Shown piece after piece: positions 36,689 through 46,307 of a DNA stretch of 64,000 bases. The notes under the pieces are model-generated. The model did no database searches, was not told the origin of the DNA, and saw only the letters and a program-made list of their open reading frames with translations. The stretch covers positions 1-64,000 of the forward strand of contig JABIXC010000017.1 of NCBI GenBank assembly GCA_018666775.1, given 5' to 3'. The number at the start of each line of letters is the position of its first letter. Positions within the stretch are counted from its first letter, which is position 1. This DNA is from Rhodospirillales bacterium (lineage in GTDB: Bacteria; Pseudomonadota; Alphaproteobacteria; SMXQ01). A program made the position numbers and the translations under genes.

Positions 36689-37123
36689 ATGTTTGGAAAT
36701 CCATCTTTGATGACCCGTGTGGGTGTTGGTAAAGGTATCGGGTTTGGTATCGGGTTAATCGGTTTTTTCGTTTTGCCGCATTTGTGGCCAGAGGCAAGCT
36801 CGCACCTGCGATGGGGCATTTTGCTGTGGTACACGACCTTTGGCGCAATCATCGGGGTGTTTGGCATCTTTACACACCACCCGGTGCTGAAGATTCCTAT
36901 GCCATGGTGGGTGCGTGATCCGGTTCTGGGCGCGTGGCTGAATTTTGTTTTGACGTTCTTTGCCTATGAACCGATGAAGGCAATGTTACACGCTACCTTT
37001 GGGGCCGATGGGTTATTTGTATCGCCCTATTGGTTTGTTGCCGAGGGCGCGTTGATAGGCCTTTTCATCGGCTATTTCGCAACCCGGTTTGGCGGTGAAG
37101 GGGTTAAGACCGCTAATTGGTAA
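36689..37123 (+). CDS. Small integral membrane protein of unknown function
   Basis: 144 residues with three to four hydrophobic helices (GIGFGIGLIGFFVLPHLW, WGILLWYTTFGAIIGVFGIF, VLGAWLNFVLTFFAY, FVAEGALIGLFIGYFATRF). AGGAG lies well placed before ATG 36689. I do not recognise the family. It converges on the SUF operon with five bases between stops. Confidence 0.7.
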   Translation: MFGNPSLMTRVGVGKGIGFGIGLIGFFVLPHLWPEASSHLRWGILLWYTTFGAIIGVFGIFTHHPVLKIPMPWWVRDPVLGAWLNFVLTFFAYEPMKAMLHATFGADGLFVSPYWFVAEGALIGLFIGYFATRFGGEGVKTANW

Positions 37124-37128
37124 CGGGG

Positions 37129-37488
37129 CTAGATACTGAAGGATTCGCCGCAGCCACACCGGCCGGTCTCATTGGGATTGCGGAAAACGAACCCTGATTG
37201 CAGGTGTTTAACTTCGTAGTCAATTTCGGTGCCGAAAATAAACAGGGCAGCCATAGGATCAATGACGATGGTCATGCCCCGGTCTTCGACCACGTCGTCA
37301 TTGGCGCCAATTTCAAATGCGTAATCCATGACATAGGTTTTGCCAGAGCATCCGCCTTCGCCAACGCTGATGCGCAACCCCAGTGCCGGTTTGTCTGATT
37401 TATCCAGAATTTTTTGAACTTGATCGGCTGCTGCCTGGGTCAGGTTGACCGGTTTGGGCCGTTCATTCGTGGGTGTTGTTTCGCTCAT
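37129..37488 (-). CDS. A-type Fe-S carrier protein (SufA/ErpA-like)
   Basis: 119 residues. GLRISVGEGGCSGKTYVMDY contains the first conserved Cys and GRCGCGESFSI the C-terminal C-G-C pair, the three cluster ligands of the A-type carriers. Receives clusters from the SufBCD scaffold and hands them to apo-enzymes. Last gene of the SUF operon; two bases after sufT. Confidence 0.92.
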   Translation of the reverse strand: MSETTPTNERPKPVNLTQAAADQVQKILDKSDKPALGLRISVGEGGCSGKTYVMDYAFEIGANDDVVEDRGMTIVIDPMAALFIFGTEIDYEVKHLQSGFVFRNPNETGRCGCGESFSI

Positions 37489-37490
37489 GA

Positions 37491-37859
37491 TCAGATAAAC
37501 CCCAATTCAAGTTTTGCTGCTTCTGACATGCGTTCTGGCGTCCAGGTTGGTTCCCAGACCAGTTCCAGATCAACATTGCGCACGCCGGGGACGGTGGAGA
37601 CCTTGTTTTCAACTTCGCCCGGCATGGATTCGGCCACCGGGCAATTGGGTGTGGTCAGGGTCATGATCAATTTGACATCGCCTTCGTCGTTGATATCAAC
37701 ACTGTAGATCAGGCCCAATTCATAAATATTAACGGGTATTTCCGGATCACAGATGGTGCACAGCATGTCCCTTATGGGTTGCTGCAGGGTCTGGTTCCCC
37801 GTGTGTGCCGTGCCAATCGGCGCTTCTTCTGTGATGGCCTGTGGGTTCATTTCATCCAT
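37491..37859 (-). CDS. sufT: SUF assembly protein SufT (DUF59/MIP18 family)
   Basis: 122 residues. CTICDPEIPVNIYELGLIYS is the DUF59 hallmark (D-P-E-x-P), TTPNCPVAESMPGEVENKVS carries the conserved Cys. Acts in Fe-S maturation of particular target proteins. Located between sufU and the A-type carrier with gaps of two or three bases. Confidence 0.92.
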   Translation of the reverse strand: MDEMNPQAITEEAPIGTAHTGNQTLQQPIRDMLCTICDPEIPVNIYELGLIYSVDINDEGDVKLIMTLTTPNCPVAESMPGEVENKVSTVPGVRNVDLELVWEPTWTPERMSEAAKLELGFI

Positions 37860-37862
37860 GAT

Positions 37863-38315
37863 CTACTCCGTAACGACCGTGTCGCTGGCATTTTCTAGGG
37901 CGGCTTTCAGGGTGTGCCAGGCAAGCGTTGCGCATTTAACCCGCATGGGATAATCGCGAACACCGGCCAGCACCTGTAATTTTTCCAATCCATCATCTAA
38001 TGCATCGCCTTCATCATTGCCGGTCATGGCATTGTGAAACCGTTCGAAAACGTTCTGGGCCTCTTTGATGGTCAGGCCTTTCAACATTTCTGTCATCATG
38101 GAGGCCGACGCCGTGGAAATGGCGCAGCCATTGCCTTCAAAGCTGACGTCCTTGATGCGGTCATCTTCGACCAATGCATAAATGGTAAAGCGATCCCCAC
38201 AGAGCGGATTGTGGCCCTTGGATTCCCGGTTGGACGGATCAATGTGGCCAAAGTTCCGGGGGCTTTTGGAATGATCCAGGATCACTTCCTGATAAAGGTC
38301 ACGCATATCTGTCAT
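37863..38315 (-). CDS. sufU: Zn-dependent sulfurtransferase SufU
   Basis: 150 residues. Cys residues in HNPLCGDRFTIYALV, GNGCAISTASASMM and VKCATLAWHTL, plus the Asp of CGD, match the SufU zinc/sulfur-acceptor site. It accepts persulfide sulfur from SufS. ATG 38315 overlaps the TGA of sufS (TGATG), so translation is coupled. Presence of SufU rather than SufE as partner is notable. Confidence 0.93.
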   Translation of the reverse strand: MTDMRDLYQEVILDHSKSPRNFGHIDPSNRESKGHNPLCGDRFTIYALVEDDRIKDVSFEGNGCAISTASASMMTEMLKGLTIKEAQNVFERFHNAMTGNDEGDALDDGLEKLQVLAGVRDYPMRVKCATLAWHTLKAALENASDTVVTE

Positions 38316-39580
38316 CAGCCAAACAACTCCCTGACTTTGTCGATTGCCCCAACCAGCGCATCTATATCGGCCCGGTTGGTATAAACCCCAAAGGACGCCC
38401 GTGCCGTGGCCGGAATTTTCAAGCGATCCATCACCGGCTGGGCACAATGATGTCCGGTCCGAATGGCAACCCCTTCGCCATCAAGAATGGTGCCGATGTC
38501 GTGGGGGTGGGCGTAATCCAGCATGAAAGAAATCACGGCGGCCTTTTGGGGCGCATTGCCGATAATTTTAAGACCCTTCAATTGAGAAAGCTGTTCGGTG
38601 CCATAGGCCATCAAATCGGCTTCGTGGGCTTCAAGGCCGGGCATATCCAATGCGGCAAACCAATCAATGGCCGCACCCAACCCAATGACGCCTGCAATGT
38701 TCGGGGTGCCTGCTTCAAATCGATACGGTGGATCGGCATATTCCGTGTGCTCAAAAGAGACGGTCCGGATCATGTCGCCGCCGCCCTGCCACGGTGGCAT
38801 GGCTTGAAGCAGATCGTATTTGCCATACAGAACACCGGTGCCAGTGGGGCCGTATAATTTGTGCCCGGAAAAGGCATAGAAATCGCAATCAAGATCGATG
38901 ATATCCACCCGGGTATGGGGAACCCCTTGGGCACCATCAATCAGAACCAGCGCCCCTGCATGGTGCGCCATTTCGGTGATGGCCTTGATGGGCAGAACCG
39001 TTCCCAGCGCGTTGGATACCTGGGTTATGGAAACCAGTTTGGTGCGTGGGCCCAGCAGGGATTCTATTTTTTCAAAAACAAGATTGCCGTCATCATCAAT
39101 GGGGATGACCCGAAGGATGCAGCCTTTTTCTTCGCATAAAATTTGCCATGGCACGATATTGGAATGGTGTTCCATTTCCGTGATCAGGATTTCATCGCCT
39201 TCACCCAGATTGGCCCGGCCCCATGTCTGGGCGACCATGTTGATGGCAGCCGTTGTCCCGCTGGTGAAAATGATTTCTTCTTCACGGGCAGCATTGATGA
39301 AGGCGCGGGTCTTTTCCCGGACCGCTTCATACGCCTCTGACGTTTCAGCCGACAATAAATGCACGCCGCGATGCACATTGGCATAGGTGTGTTCGTAGGT
39401 GTGCGTGATGGAATCGATCACGCATTCAGGCTTTTGGGCCGATGCAGCACTGTCCAGAAAGGCCAGCGGTTTGCCATGGACCTGGCGGGAAAGGATCGGG
39501 AACTGGGCGCGCACAGATGCGACATCAAAGGGTGCGGTGATTAGCCCATCTGTATTCTCTATGGCTGTGGATTTAGCCAT
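38315..39580 (-). CDS. sufS: Cysteine desulfurase SufS
   Basis: 421 residues from ATG 39580. FLDSAASAQKPECVIDSI and ANVHRGVHLLSAETSEAYE open the fold; FYAFSGHKLYGPTGTGVLYG carries the PLP lysine; RTGHHCAQPVMDRL the active-site Cys. It removes sulfur from cysteine as a persulfide. Its first 8 bases overlap the end of sufD. Confidence 0.95.
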   Translation of the reverse strand: MAKSTAIENTDGLITAPFDVASVRAQFPILSRQVHGKPLAFLDSAASAQKPECVIDSITHTYEHTYANVHRGVHLLSAETSEAYEAVREKTRAFINAAREEEIIFTSGTTAAINMVAQTWGRANLGEGDEILITEMEHHSNIVPWQILCEEKGCILRVIPIDDDGNLVFEKIESLLGPRTKLVSITQVSNALGTVLPIKAITEMAHHAGALVLIDGAQGVPHTRVDIIDLDCDFYAFSGHKLYGPTGTGVLYGKYDLLQAMPPWQGGGDMIRTVSFEHTEYADPPYRFEAGTPNIAGVIGLGAAIDWFAALDMPGLEAHEADLMAYGTEQLSQLKGLKIIGNAPQKAAVISFMLDYAHPHDIGTILDGEGVAIRTGHHCAQPVMDRLKIPATARASFGVYTNRADIDALVGAIDKVRELFG

Positions 39581-40916
39581 TGTCTTTGTCCCCCAATGTG
39601 TCGCGCCAATGTTGGAAATGGCGTCGTAAAAGGGTTGAAAGGGTCGCTGCATTGGCATTAATGGCACCAAAACGATCTATGGCATCCTCGATAAACCCGG
39701 CGATCAAAAGGTCGCGGGCTTGTTTGGGGGGAATGCCCCGGGCGGCCATATAAAACAGGGCGTCACGATCAAGATCACCAACGGTGGCACCATGGGCACA
39801 TTGAACATCATCGGCCAGAATTTCCAGTTCGGGCTTGGCATCGGCAACGGCGCGGCCAGACAGCAAAAGGGTTTGGGTTTTTTGCCGAGCATCGGTGCCA
39901 ATGGCGTAGGGTGCCACATGGATGCGACCCTGGAAAACGCCATGGGCGTGATCGTCCAGCACGGATTTGAACAGTTCTTCTGTCGCGCAATCAGGTTGGC
40001 CGTGGTGAACCCGCGTTGTGTGATCGATGTGTTGGCCATCGCGCCCCAGCGTGATGCCATAAAGCCGCGCGGTGCCCCCGGAGCCATTAAAGGCAACATC
40101 GGTTTCCTGTCGCGACAGGGCAGCACCGGATGCAAAGGCAAAACTTGAATATTCTGCGCGTTCTTCCAGCGCAACCTTTGCCCGGTTCAGATGGATGGCA
40201 AGGGCGGCTTCGTTCTGGATGCGCCCGTGGATCAGGCTGGCATTTTTACCAAGGGTGATATCACTGACGGTGTTGGTGAAACTCTCACCAATTGCGGGGC
40301 CATTGATTTCAATGATGGATGCCTGTGCCCCATGGCCCAAGGTAATGACATTGCGCATATGCACGGCAGCCCCGGGCGTTGATGCATGGGAAACAATAAC
40401 AATGGGCTTTTCGACAATAATGCCATCGCCGAGCGTGATGACGGCGCCATCGGTCATGAAGGCGGCATTCAGGTCCATCAGGGAATCGGCAATGCCAGCA
40501 CCCGCACTGATGTGGCTTTCCAGTTTTTGAGAGTCAGTATTCAGCGCAGCCCCAAGGGTGGTGAGGGCAAGTCCTGAAACAGCCATATTGGAAAGATCAC
40601 AAAGATCTTCGCGAAGATGCCCATCGACAAAGACCAACAGGGCCGCGATGTCGTCTGGCAGGAAGGATTTATCAAATGCCGGTATCGTTTTGGCCTTTGG
40701 CGCATGGATGACAGGATGAAATGGGGTTTTGGCCAAAGTGTTCAGCTGGGTGTATTTCCATGCCTCTACCCGCCGGTTGGGCAGGCCCGATGCCGAAAAG
40801 CGTGCCAGGGAATCGCTGCGCAATGTGGGGGCACCAACCAGATCATCAAGACCGGCCGCGATATGGGCTGCGACCGTTTTTGATTCATTGGCATTGATTT
40901 GGATGGGCGTTGTCAT
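39573..40916 (-). CDS. sufD: SUF scaffold component SufD
   Basis: 447 residues. The C-terminal half is the parallel beta-helix of SufB/SufD: AEYSSFAFASGAALSRQETD, VHHGQPDCATEELFKSVLDD, VAPYAIGTDARQKTQTLLLS, and CAHGATVGDLDRDALFYMAA. Forms SufBC2D with the neighbouring gene products. It starts nine bases after sufC. Confidence 0.94.
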   Translation of the reverse strand: MTTPIQINANESKTVAAHIAAGLDDLVGAPTLRSDSLARFSASGLPNRRVEAWKYTQLNTLAKTPFHPVIHAPKAKTIPAFDKSFLPDDIAALLVFVDGHLREDLCDLSNMAVSGLALTTLGAALNTDSQKLESHISAGAGIADSLMDLNAAFMTDGAVITLGDGIIVEKPIVIVSHASTPGAAVHMRNVITLGHGAQASIIEINGPAIGESFTNTVSDITLGKNASLIHGRIQNEAALAIHLNRAKVALEERAEYSSFAFASGAALSRQETDVAFNGSGGTARLYGITLGRDGQHIDHTTRVHHGQPDCATEELFKSVLDDHAHGVFQGRIHVAPYAIGTDARQKTQTLLLSGRAVADAKPELEILADDVQCAHGATVGDLDRDALFYMAARGIPPKQARDLLIAGFIEDAIDRFGAINANAATLSTLLRRHFQHWRDTLGDKDNG

Positions 40917-40925
40917 GTTGATCTC

Positions 40926-41693
40926 TTAAGCCACACTTTGATTGGCGGATGTGATTTCCCCATAGCCTGATGCCTCAAGCTCGAGGGCCAGTTCTTTGCC
41001 GCCGCTTTTTTCGATCCGGCCATTGGCAAGCACATGGATGCGGTCAGGAACAATGTGGTCCAAAAGCCGTTGGTAATGGGTGATGACCAGCATGCCACGA
41101 CCGGCATCGCGCATGTCATTCACGCCGCGCGCCACCAGTTTCAGGGCATCGATATCAAGGCCTGAATCGGTTTCATCAAGAATGGCCAGAGCAGGGGCGA
41201 GCATTTGCATCTGAAAAATCTCATTGCGTTTCTTTTCGCCGCCGGAAAACCCGACATTGATCGGCCGGGTCAGGAAACTGTCATCCATATCCAGCGCTTT
41301 CAACGAGACGCGTGCGCGTTTGAGAAACTCCATGGCATCCAGCGGTGTCTCCCCACGGGCTTGACGCTGGGCGTTGACGGCGGCTTTCAGAAAAATAGAA
41401 TTGGCCACACCCGGAATTTCGACCGGGTATTGAAAGGCCAGAAACACCCCGGCTTGTGCGCGTTCATGGGTATCCATGTCCAAAAGGTTTTGGCCTTTGA
41501 ACAGAATTTCCCCCGATGTTGCCGTGTAGCCTTCGCGGCCAGACAACAGATATGACAGGGTCGATTTGCCCGCACCATTGGGGCCCATGATGGCGTGGAC
41601 TTCGCCCGCGGGCAGGATCAGGTCCAGCCCTTTGAGGATTTCCTTGCCATCGATGGTGGCATGGAGGCCATGAATTTCAAGCAGCTCTGACAT
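40926..41693 (-). CDS. sufC: SUF ATPase SufC
   Basis: 255 residues from ATG 41693. Walker A GPNGAGKSTLSYLLSG, the signature FSGGEKKRNEIFQM (SufC form), Walker B LAILDETDSGLDIDAL and the H-loop ITHYQRLLDHI are intact. Drives conformational change of SufBD. ATG overlaps the sufB stop (TAATG). Confidence 0.96.
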   Translation of the reverse strand: MSELLEIHGLHATIDGKEILKGLDLILPAGEVHAIMGPNGAGKSTLSYLLSGREGYTATSGEILFKGQNLLDMDTHERAQAGVFLAFQYPVEIPGVANSIFLKAAVNAQRQARGETPLDAMEFLKRARVSLKALDMDDSFLTRPINVGFSGGEKKRNEIFQMQMLAPALAILDETDSGLDIDALKLVARGVNDMRDAGRGMLVITHYQRLLDHIVPDRIHVLANGRIEKSGGKELALELEASGYGEITSANQSVA

Positions 41694-43168
41694 TAGCCAA
41701 CACTTCCTTCTAAACTGACGCCAAGGAGCTTTTGCGCCTCGACTGCGAATTCCATAGGCAGCTTTTGCATGACTTCCTTGCAAAAACCATTGACGATCAA
41801 CGACACGGCGTCTTCGGTGCCAAGGCCACGGCTTTGGCAATAAAACAACTGGTCATCGGAAATTTTTGATGCGGTTGCTTCGTGTTCAACACGCGCTGAC
41901 TGGTTGCGCACCTCGATATAGGGCACGGTGTGTCCACCACAGGCATCGCCAATCAACAACGTGTCGCACTGGGTGTAGTTCCGCGCATTCTCAGCCTTTG
42001 GGTTGATCCGCACGAGGCCCCGATATGTGTTTTGCGATTTCCCGGCTGAGATGCCCTTGGAAATAATGGTAGAGCGTGTGTTGGGGGCAAGGTGGATCAT
42101 TTTGGTCCCGGTGTCGGCTTGTTGCATGTTGTTGGTAATGGCGACGGAATAAAATTCACCCACAGCACCTTCTGCTTCCAACAAAACAGATGGGTATTTC
42201 CAGGTGATGGCCGATCCGGTTTCAACCTGGGTCCATGAAATTTTTGCATTCTTTCCGCGGCATGCCCCGCGTTTGGTGACGAAATTGTAAATGCCACCTT
42301 TGCCATTGGCGTCACCCGGATACCAATTTTGAACGGTGGAATATTTTATGTCGGCATCTTTCAGTGCCACCAGTTCCACCACGGCGGCGTGCAACTGGTT
42401 TTCGTCGCGCATGGGCGCGGTGCAGCCTTCTAGGTAGCTGACGGAACTGCCTTCATCGGCGATGATCAGGGTGCGTTCAAACTGGCCGGTCTGGGCGGCA
42501 TTGATCCGAAAATAGGTGGAAAGATCCATGGGGCAGTGCACCCCTTTTGGGATGTAGACAAAGGAGCCTTCGGAAAACACCGCCGAATTCAGGCAGGCAT
42601 AAAAATTATCATTTTGGGGCACAACGGCACCAAGATAACGCTTCACCAAATCCGGGTGTTCGCGCACGGCTTCGGACATCGGGCAAAAGATAATGCCCAG
42701 TTCCGCAAGTTTTCCCTTAAATGTGGTCGCAACAGATATAGAATCAAACACGGCATCCACGGCAATGCCCGCAAGGGCTGCGCGTTCTTGCAAGGGGATG
42801 CCCAGTTTTTCATAGGTTTCCAATAATTTCGGATCAACCTCGTCCAGGCTTTTGGGCCCATCCTTGTTTGATTTGGGTGCGGCGTAATAATAAAGGTCCT
42901 GAAAATCGATTTCGGGATAAGACACATTGGCCCAGGTCGGTTCGTGATTGGCCAGCGTCTTCCAATGCGCAAAGGCCTTCAGGCGCCATTCCAAAAGCCA
43001 TTCGGGCTCATCTTTTTTTGCCGAAATGAAACGGACGATGTCTTCGTTCAATCCCTTTGGTGCAAAATCCTGTTCCAGATCGGTGACAAACCCATATTTG
43101 TATTCGCCGTCGGTCACGGCGCGCACGGCATCCATGTCTTGATCTTGTGTGTCATCAGGGGCGCTCAT
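41693..43168 (-). CDS. sufB: SUF scaffold component SufB
   Basis: 491 residues from ATG 43168 (GGAGG upstream). [20 protein letters not shown] and [19 protein letters not shown] mark the N-terminus; [18 protein letters not shown]-like text, here [20 protein letters not shown], and [20 protein letters not shown] carry conserved residues of the cluster-building site. Its ATG overlaps the TGA of the regulator gene by four bases (ATGA). Confidence 0.96.
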   Translation of the reverse strand: MSAPDDTQDQDMDAVRAVTDGEYKYGFVTDLEQDFAPKGLNEDIVRFISAKKDEPEWLLEWRLKAFAHWKTLANHEPTWANVSYPEIDFQDLYYYAAPKSNKDGPKSLDEVDPKLLETYEKLGIPLQERAALAGIAVDAVFDSISVATTFKGKLAELGIIFCPMSEAVREHPDLVKRYLGAVVPQNDNFYACLNSAVFSEGSFVYIPKGVHCPMDLSTYFRINAAQTGQFERTLIIADEGSSVSYLEGCTAPMRDENQLHAAVVELVALKDADIKYSTVQNWYPGDANGKGGIYNFVTKRGACRGKNAKISWTQVETGSAITWKYPSVLLEAEGAVGEFYSVAITNNMQQADTGTKMIHLAPNTRSTIISKGISAGKSQNTYRGLVRINPKAENARNYTQCDTLLIGDACGGHTVPYIEVRNQSARVEHEATASKISDDQLFYCQSRGLGTEDAVSLIVNGFCKEVMQKLPMEFAVEAQKLLGVSLEGSVG

Positions 43169-43611
43169 TGTTTGCCTCCTGAGACTGATTTTTCCTGCAA
43201 CATGGGTGCTGGGGTGGTCAATTCTGCAAGGGATACCTGATCCAGCGCATGATGGATGGCATCGTTGATTTTGTGCCACCCGGCACGCGTTGGGCATAAG
43301 GTTTGAACGGTGCAATCTTCGGTGCTGTCATCGACGCATTGGGTCAGGGCAATGGGGCCATCAATGGCAGCAATGATATCGGCGACGGAAATTTGATCGG
43401 GCGTTGCGGCAAGCCTGTAGCCACCCTTGGCCCCACGCACGCTTTTTAAAACATCATTGCGGGCGAGCGTTGCCAGAATTTTGCTGACCGTGGGCATGGG
43501 AAGCGCCGTGCGCGCAGACAGGTCGAGTGCGTTAAACACATGCTTTGGGTCATCGCCCATCTGGGTGAGCAGGACAACGGCGTAATCGGCGAGCCTGGAT
43601 AGCTTAATCAT
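43165..43611 (-). CDS. Rrf2-family SUF regulator
   Basis: 148 residues from ATG 43611. [20 protein letters not shown] and a winged helix ([29 protein letters not shown]) are typical of the Rrf2 SUF regulators defined by TIGR02944. Three Cys in [16 protein letters not shown] (C-x7-C-x5-C) are candidate Fe-S ligands, so it may sense cluster status and repress its own operon. First gene of the SUF operon; 43612-43762 should hold the promoter, where TTGACT on the reverse strand is a possible -35. Confidence 0.9.
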   Translation of the reverse strand: MIKLSRLADYAVVLLTQMGDDPKHVFNALDLSARTALPMPTVSKILATLARNDVLKSVRGAKGGYRLAATPDQISVADIIAAIDGPIALTQCVDDSTEDCTVQTLCPTRAGWHKINDAIHHALDQVSLAELTTPAPMLQEKSVSGGKQ

Positions 43612-43762
43612 GGTTTTTCCCGGTCTAAATCCCAAGATTCCAGCCGCTTTAAAGGCGACCAGATCAGTATGAATTAGAAATCGGATATTCAGGCAATAAA
43701 GTCAACCCCGTTTGTCAGGTTTATTGACCTTTTTTGTTATTAAACAGTGCCTTAGTGTTTTT

Positions 43763-44440
43763 CTATGCCGGGATATGATCATCCAGAAAGGCCAAAGCGA
43801 TTTTGCGGGCGGCTTTGGTGGCCTCAGGGTGATGGCGGGGACCGCGTTTTTCATTGTCAAAGCCGTGCACGGCACCGGGATAAATATGGAAGGGGATTTC
43901 TGGATGTCTGGCCCTGAAAATGGCAATTTTTTCGGGGCTAAGCGCGGTATCCAGTGCGCCGACATGAATTTCAATGGGGCATTTGGCTTCCAAATCAAGG
44001 TAGCGGTTAATTTCACCCCCGTAATAGGAAACCGCACAGGCGAATTCACTATCACCCGCTGCCATCCATGCCAGTGATCCGCCAAAGCAAAAGCCAATGA
44101 TCCCAACCTTGCCGGTGTGTGAGACCGCATCGCGGGCGGCCTCTAAATCCATCAATGCCTTTGACCAATCATAATTTCGATAGAGTTCCTTGGCCCGGCG
44201 GTTACCTTCATCATCATATTCGATGACCAATCTACCCGGGTCCGCGCGGTCATACAGGCGCGGGGCAATGGCGCAATAGCCATGATCGGCATACATTTCT
44301 GTTACGGCTTGTAGATAGGAATTAACCCCATACATTTCCTGAGCAATCACCAGCCCGCCTTTGGGCGTGGTTTTGGGCATGGCCATCCATGCAGAACATG
44401 TGAAGCCGTCACTTGCCGTGATGTCGATCCATTCTCCCAT
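43763..44440 (-). CDS. Dienelactone hydrolase-family protein
   Basis: 225 residues, alpha/beta hydrolase. GIIGFCFGGSLAWMA has Cys as nucleophile, as in true dienelactone hydrolases, with Asp in VGALDTALSP and His in YPGAVHGFDN. Opens lactone rings in chlorocatechol-type degradation or related esters. Last gene of the leftward catabolic set; eight bases after the SDR gene. Confidence 0.9.
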   Translation of the reverse strand: MGEWIDITASDGFTCSAWMAMPKTTPKGGLVIAQEMYGVNSYLQAVTEMYADHGYCAIAPRLYDRADPGRLVIEYDDEGNRRAKELYRNYDWSKALMDLEAARDAVSHTGKVGIIGFCFGGSLAWMAAGDSEFACAVSYYGGEINRYLDLEAKCPIEIHVGALDTALSPEKIAIFRARHPEIPFHIYPGAVHGFDNEKRGPRHHPEATKAARKIALAFLDDHIPA

Positions 44441-44448
44441 GCGCTTAC

Positions 44449-45249
44449 CTACAGGTGGTTGGACCCGCCCTCACAGGCGATGGTCTGTCCGGTGACGTAA
44501 TCACTGGCAGATGCCAGCAGGAACAAAACTGTGCCAACCAGATCTTCGGGCATTTGCAGGCGGGGGATGGCGGCGGAGCCTTTCATTTTTTCTTCCCGGG
44601 CTTTCCAATGGGATTCCGGCATGATGGCACCGATGGTTTCACTTTTGGTCAACCCCGGACAGACCGCATTGACGCAGATGCCTTCGGGGCCAAGATCATG
44701 GGAAATGGACCGGGTGAACCCGACCACGCCGGCTTTGGACGTGGTGTAATGCAACCGCCCGGTAGTCCCGGTCAGCCAGGTTGAGGATGAAATATTGACG
44801 ATCTTGCCATAGGCCTGTGCCACCATGGTGTCATGGACTGCCTTGCAGCAGTTAAAGATGCCCTTCAGGTTGACCGCCATCAAATGATCCCATTCATCTT
44901 CGGGGATGGTGGTCCAGTCCTTGCGTTTGGGAATGCAGGCATACAGGGCACCATTGTTAATCAGCCCGTGAATGGCCCCAAAATTATCCACGGCTGTCTT
45001 TGCCATGGCCTGACAGGCCTTGAAATCAGACACGTCGGTTTCAATGAAAACCGAACTGCCACCCGCCTGGTTGATAATCTGGGTCAGCCGTTCGCCTTCT
45101 TCTGCTGCGACATCGGCGATCACCACATTGGCACCAACTTCGCCCAATGCTTTTGAATAAACCTTGCCGATGCCCACAGCCCCACCGGTGACGATGATGG
45201 TTCTGCCGGTCAGATCAAATAGACCCTTTGCTGAAAATTCTTCTGCCAT
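44449..45249 (-). CDS. Short-chain dehydrogenase/reductase
   Basis: 266 residues. GRTIIVTGGAVGIGKVYSKA (cofactor motif T-G-G-x3-G-x-G), LINNGALY (N-N-G-A form of NNAG), NISSSTWL and LHYTTSKAG (Ser, Tyr-x3-Lys). The C-terminus SDYVTGQTIACEGG is typical. Asp in VVIADVAAEEG suggests NAD(H). A close paralogue is at 54682. Confidence 0.92.
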   Translation of the reverse strand: MAEEFSAKGLFDLTGRTIIVTGGAVGIGKVYSKALGEVGANVVIADVAAEEGERLTQIINQAGGSSVFIETDVSDFKACQAMAKTAVDNFGAIHGLINNGALYACIPKRKDWTTIPEDEWDHLMAVNLKGIFNCCKAVHDTMVAQAYGKIVNISSSTWLTGTTGRLHYTTSKAGVVGFTRSISHDLGPEGICVNAVCPGLTKSETIGAIMPESHWKAREEKMKGSAAIPRLQMPEDLVGTVLFLLASASDYVTGQTIACEGGSNHL

Positions 45250-45278
45250 TTTGGCTGCTCCCTAACACGTAATATTTT

Positions 45279-46292
45279 TTATCCCAAAGTAGGGTCCAGA
45301 ATAACCTTGCCCGGAACTGATCCCGACTCGATCAAACGATGGGCATCAGCGATCTGGCTTAACGGAAAGACCTTGTGGATGTTGACCTTGATTTTGCCTT
45401 CTCCAGCGGCTTTCAGCGCATCTTCCACGTTTTCGCGGGTTGACCCGGCAGAGCCTATGATGGTTATTTTTGAATCATAAAGTTTGAAACAATCAAGCTC
45501 GACAACGGGCCCACCATGAGCACCCGCCGTGACCAGCCGCCCACCATGGGCAATCGCGGCAAATGCCTTGGGCCAGGTTTTGGGGCTGGAGATATTGTCA
45601 TAGACAAGATCAACCCCGTGGCCTTTGGTGATTTCCATCACGGCTTCGGTCAGGTCTTCTTCGCCGTAATTGACGACGAAATCAGCCCCAAGATCGAGGC
45701 CGATTTGTGCCCGGTCAGCGGACCCCGCAGCACCAATGACTTTGGCACCGGTCATCTTGGCAATTTGGACGCCAACACTGCCGAGCCCCCCGGAACAGCC
45801 CATGATCAAAACCCATTCGTCTTTTTGTAGTTTTCCCTTGGTGAACATCAGGTGGAATGCTGTGGGACAATGGCGAATGACAACGGATGCTTCGTGGTAG
45901 TCCAGATTTTTTGAAATCGGCATACAGGCATCGGCATGGGCAAGGACCAATTCTGCATCCCCGCCCCAACGACGAACCCCCAGCATGCCGTCTTCTCCCG
46001 GACCGGCGCGCGATAGCACGGAAACATGATCGCCAATTTTGGGCATTTTGATGCCCTCTGCTGGTTTGCCCAGCCCGACGACTTCGCCCGATGGATCAAC
46101 GCCCAGAATGCCGGGCAAAATGGGATCGCGCTGCATCTGCTTGCCGGCACGAACCGCACAATTAAGCACCCGGTTAACGGTGGTGGCGTGGACCTTGACG
46201 ATGACCTGTCCCGGCCCCGGGGTGGGGTCGGGCACGGTTTCGTATTTCAGGACTTCTGGTGGGCCGAACTCGTGAAAAATTGCTGCTTTCAT
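45279..46292 (-). CDS. Zinc-type alcohol dehydrogenase/quinone oxidoreductase (MDR family)
   Basis: 337 residues. MKAAIFHEFGPPEVLKYETV and PGPGQVIVKVHATTVNRVL open the GroES-like domain; WVLIMGCSGGLGSVGVQIAK is the nucleotide-binding turn; GSVPGKVILDP the C-terminus. The catalytic zinc Cys and structural four-Cys loop are not evident, so a zinc-free enoyl or quinone reductase is likely. SDs and spacing suggest cotranscription with the flanking catabolic genes. Confidence 0.87.
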   Translation of the reverse strand: MKAAIFHEFGPPEVLKYETVPDPTPGPGQVIVKVHATTVNRVLNCAVRAGKQMQRDPILPGILGVDPSGEVVGLGKPAEGIKMPKIGDHVSVLSRAGPGEDGMLGVRRWGGDAELVLAHADACMPISKNLDYHEASVVIRHCPTAFHLMFTKGKLQKDEWVLIMGCSGGLGSVGVQIAKMTGAKVIGAAGSADRAQIGLDLGADFVVNYGEEDLTEAVMEITKGHGVDLVYDNISSPKTWPKAFAAIAHGGRLVTAGAHGGPVVELDCFKLYDSKITIIGSAGSTRENVEDALKAAGEGKIKVNIHKVFPLSQIADAHRLIESGSVPGKVILDPTLG

Positions 46293-46307
46293 ATTACTGC
46301 CTGGCCT

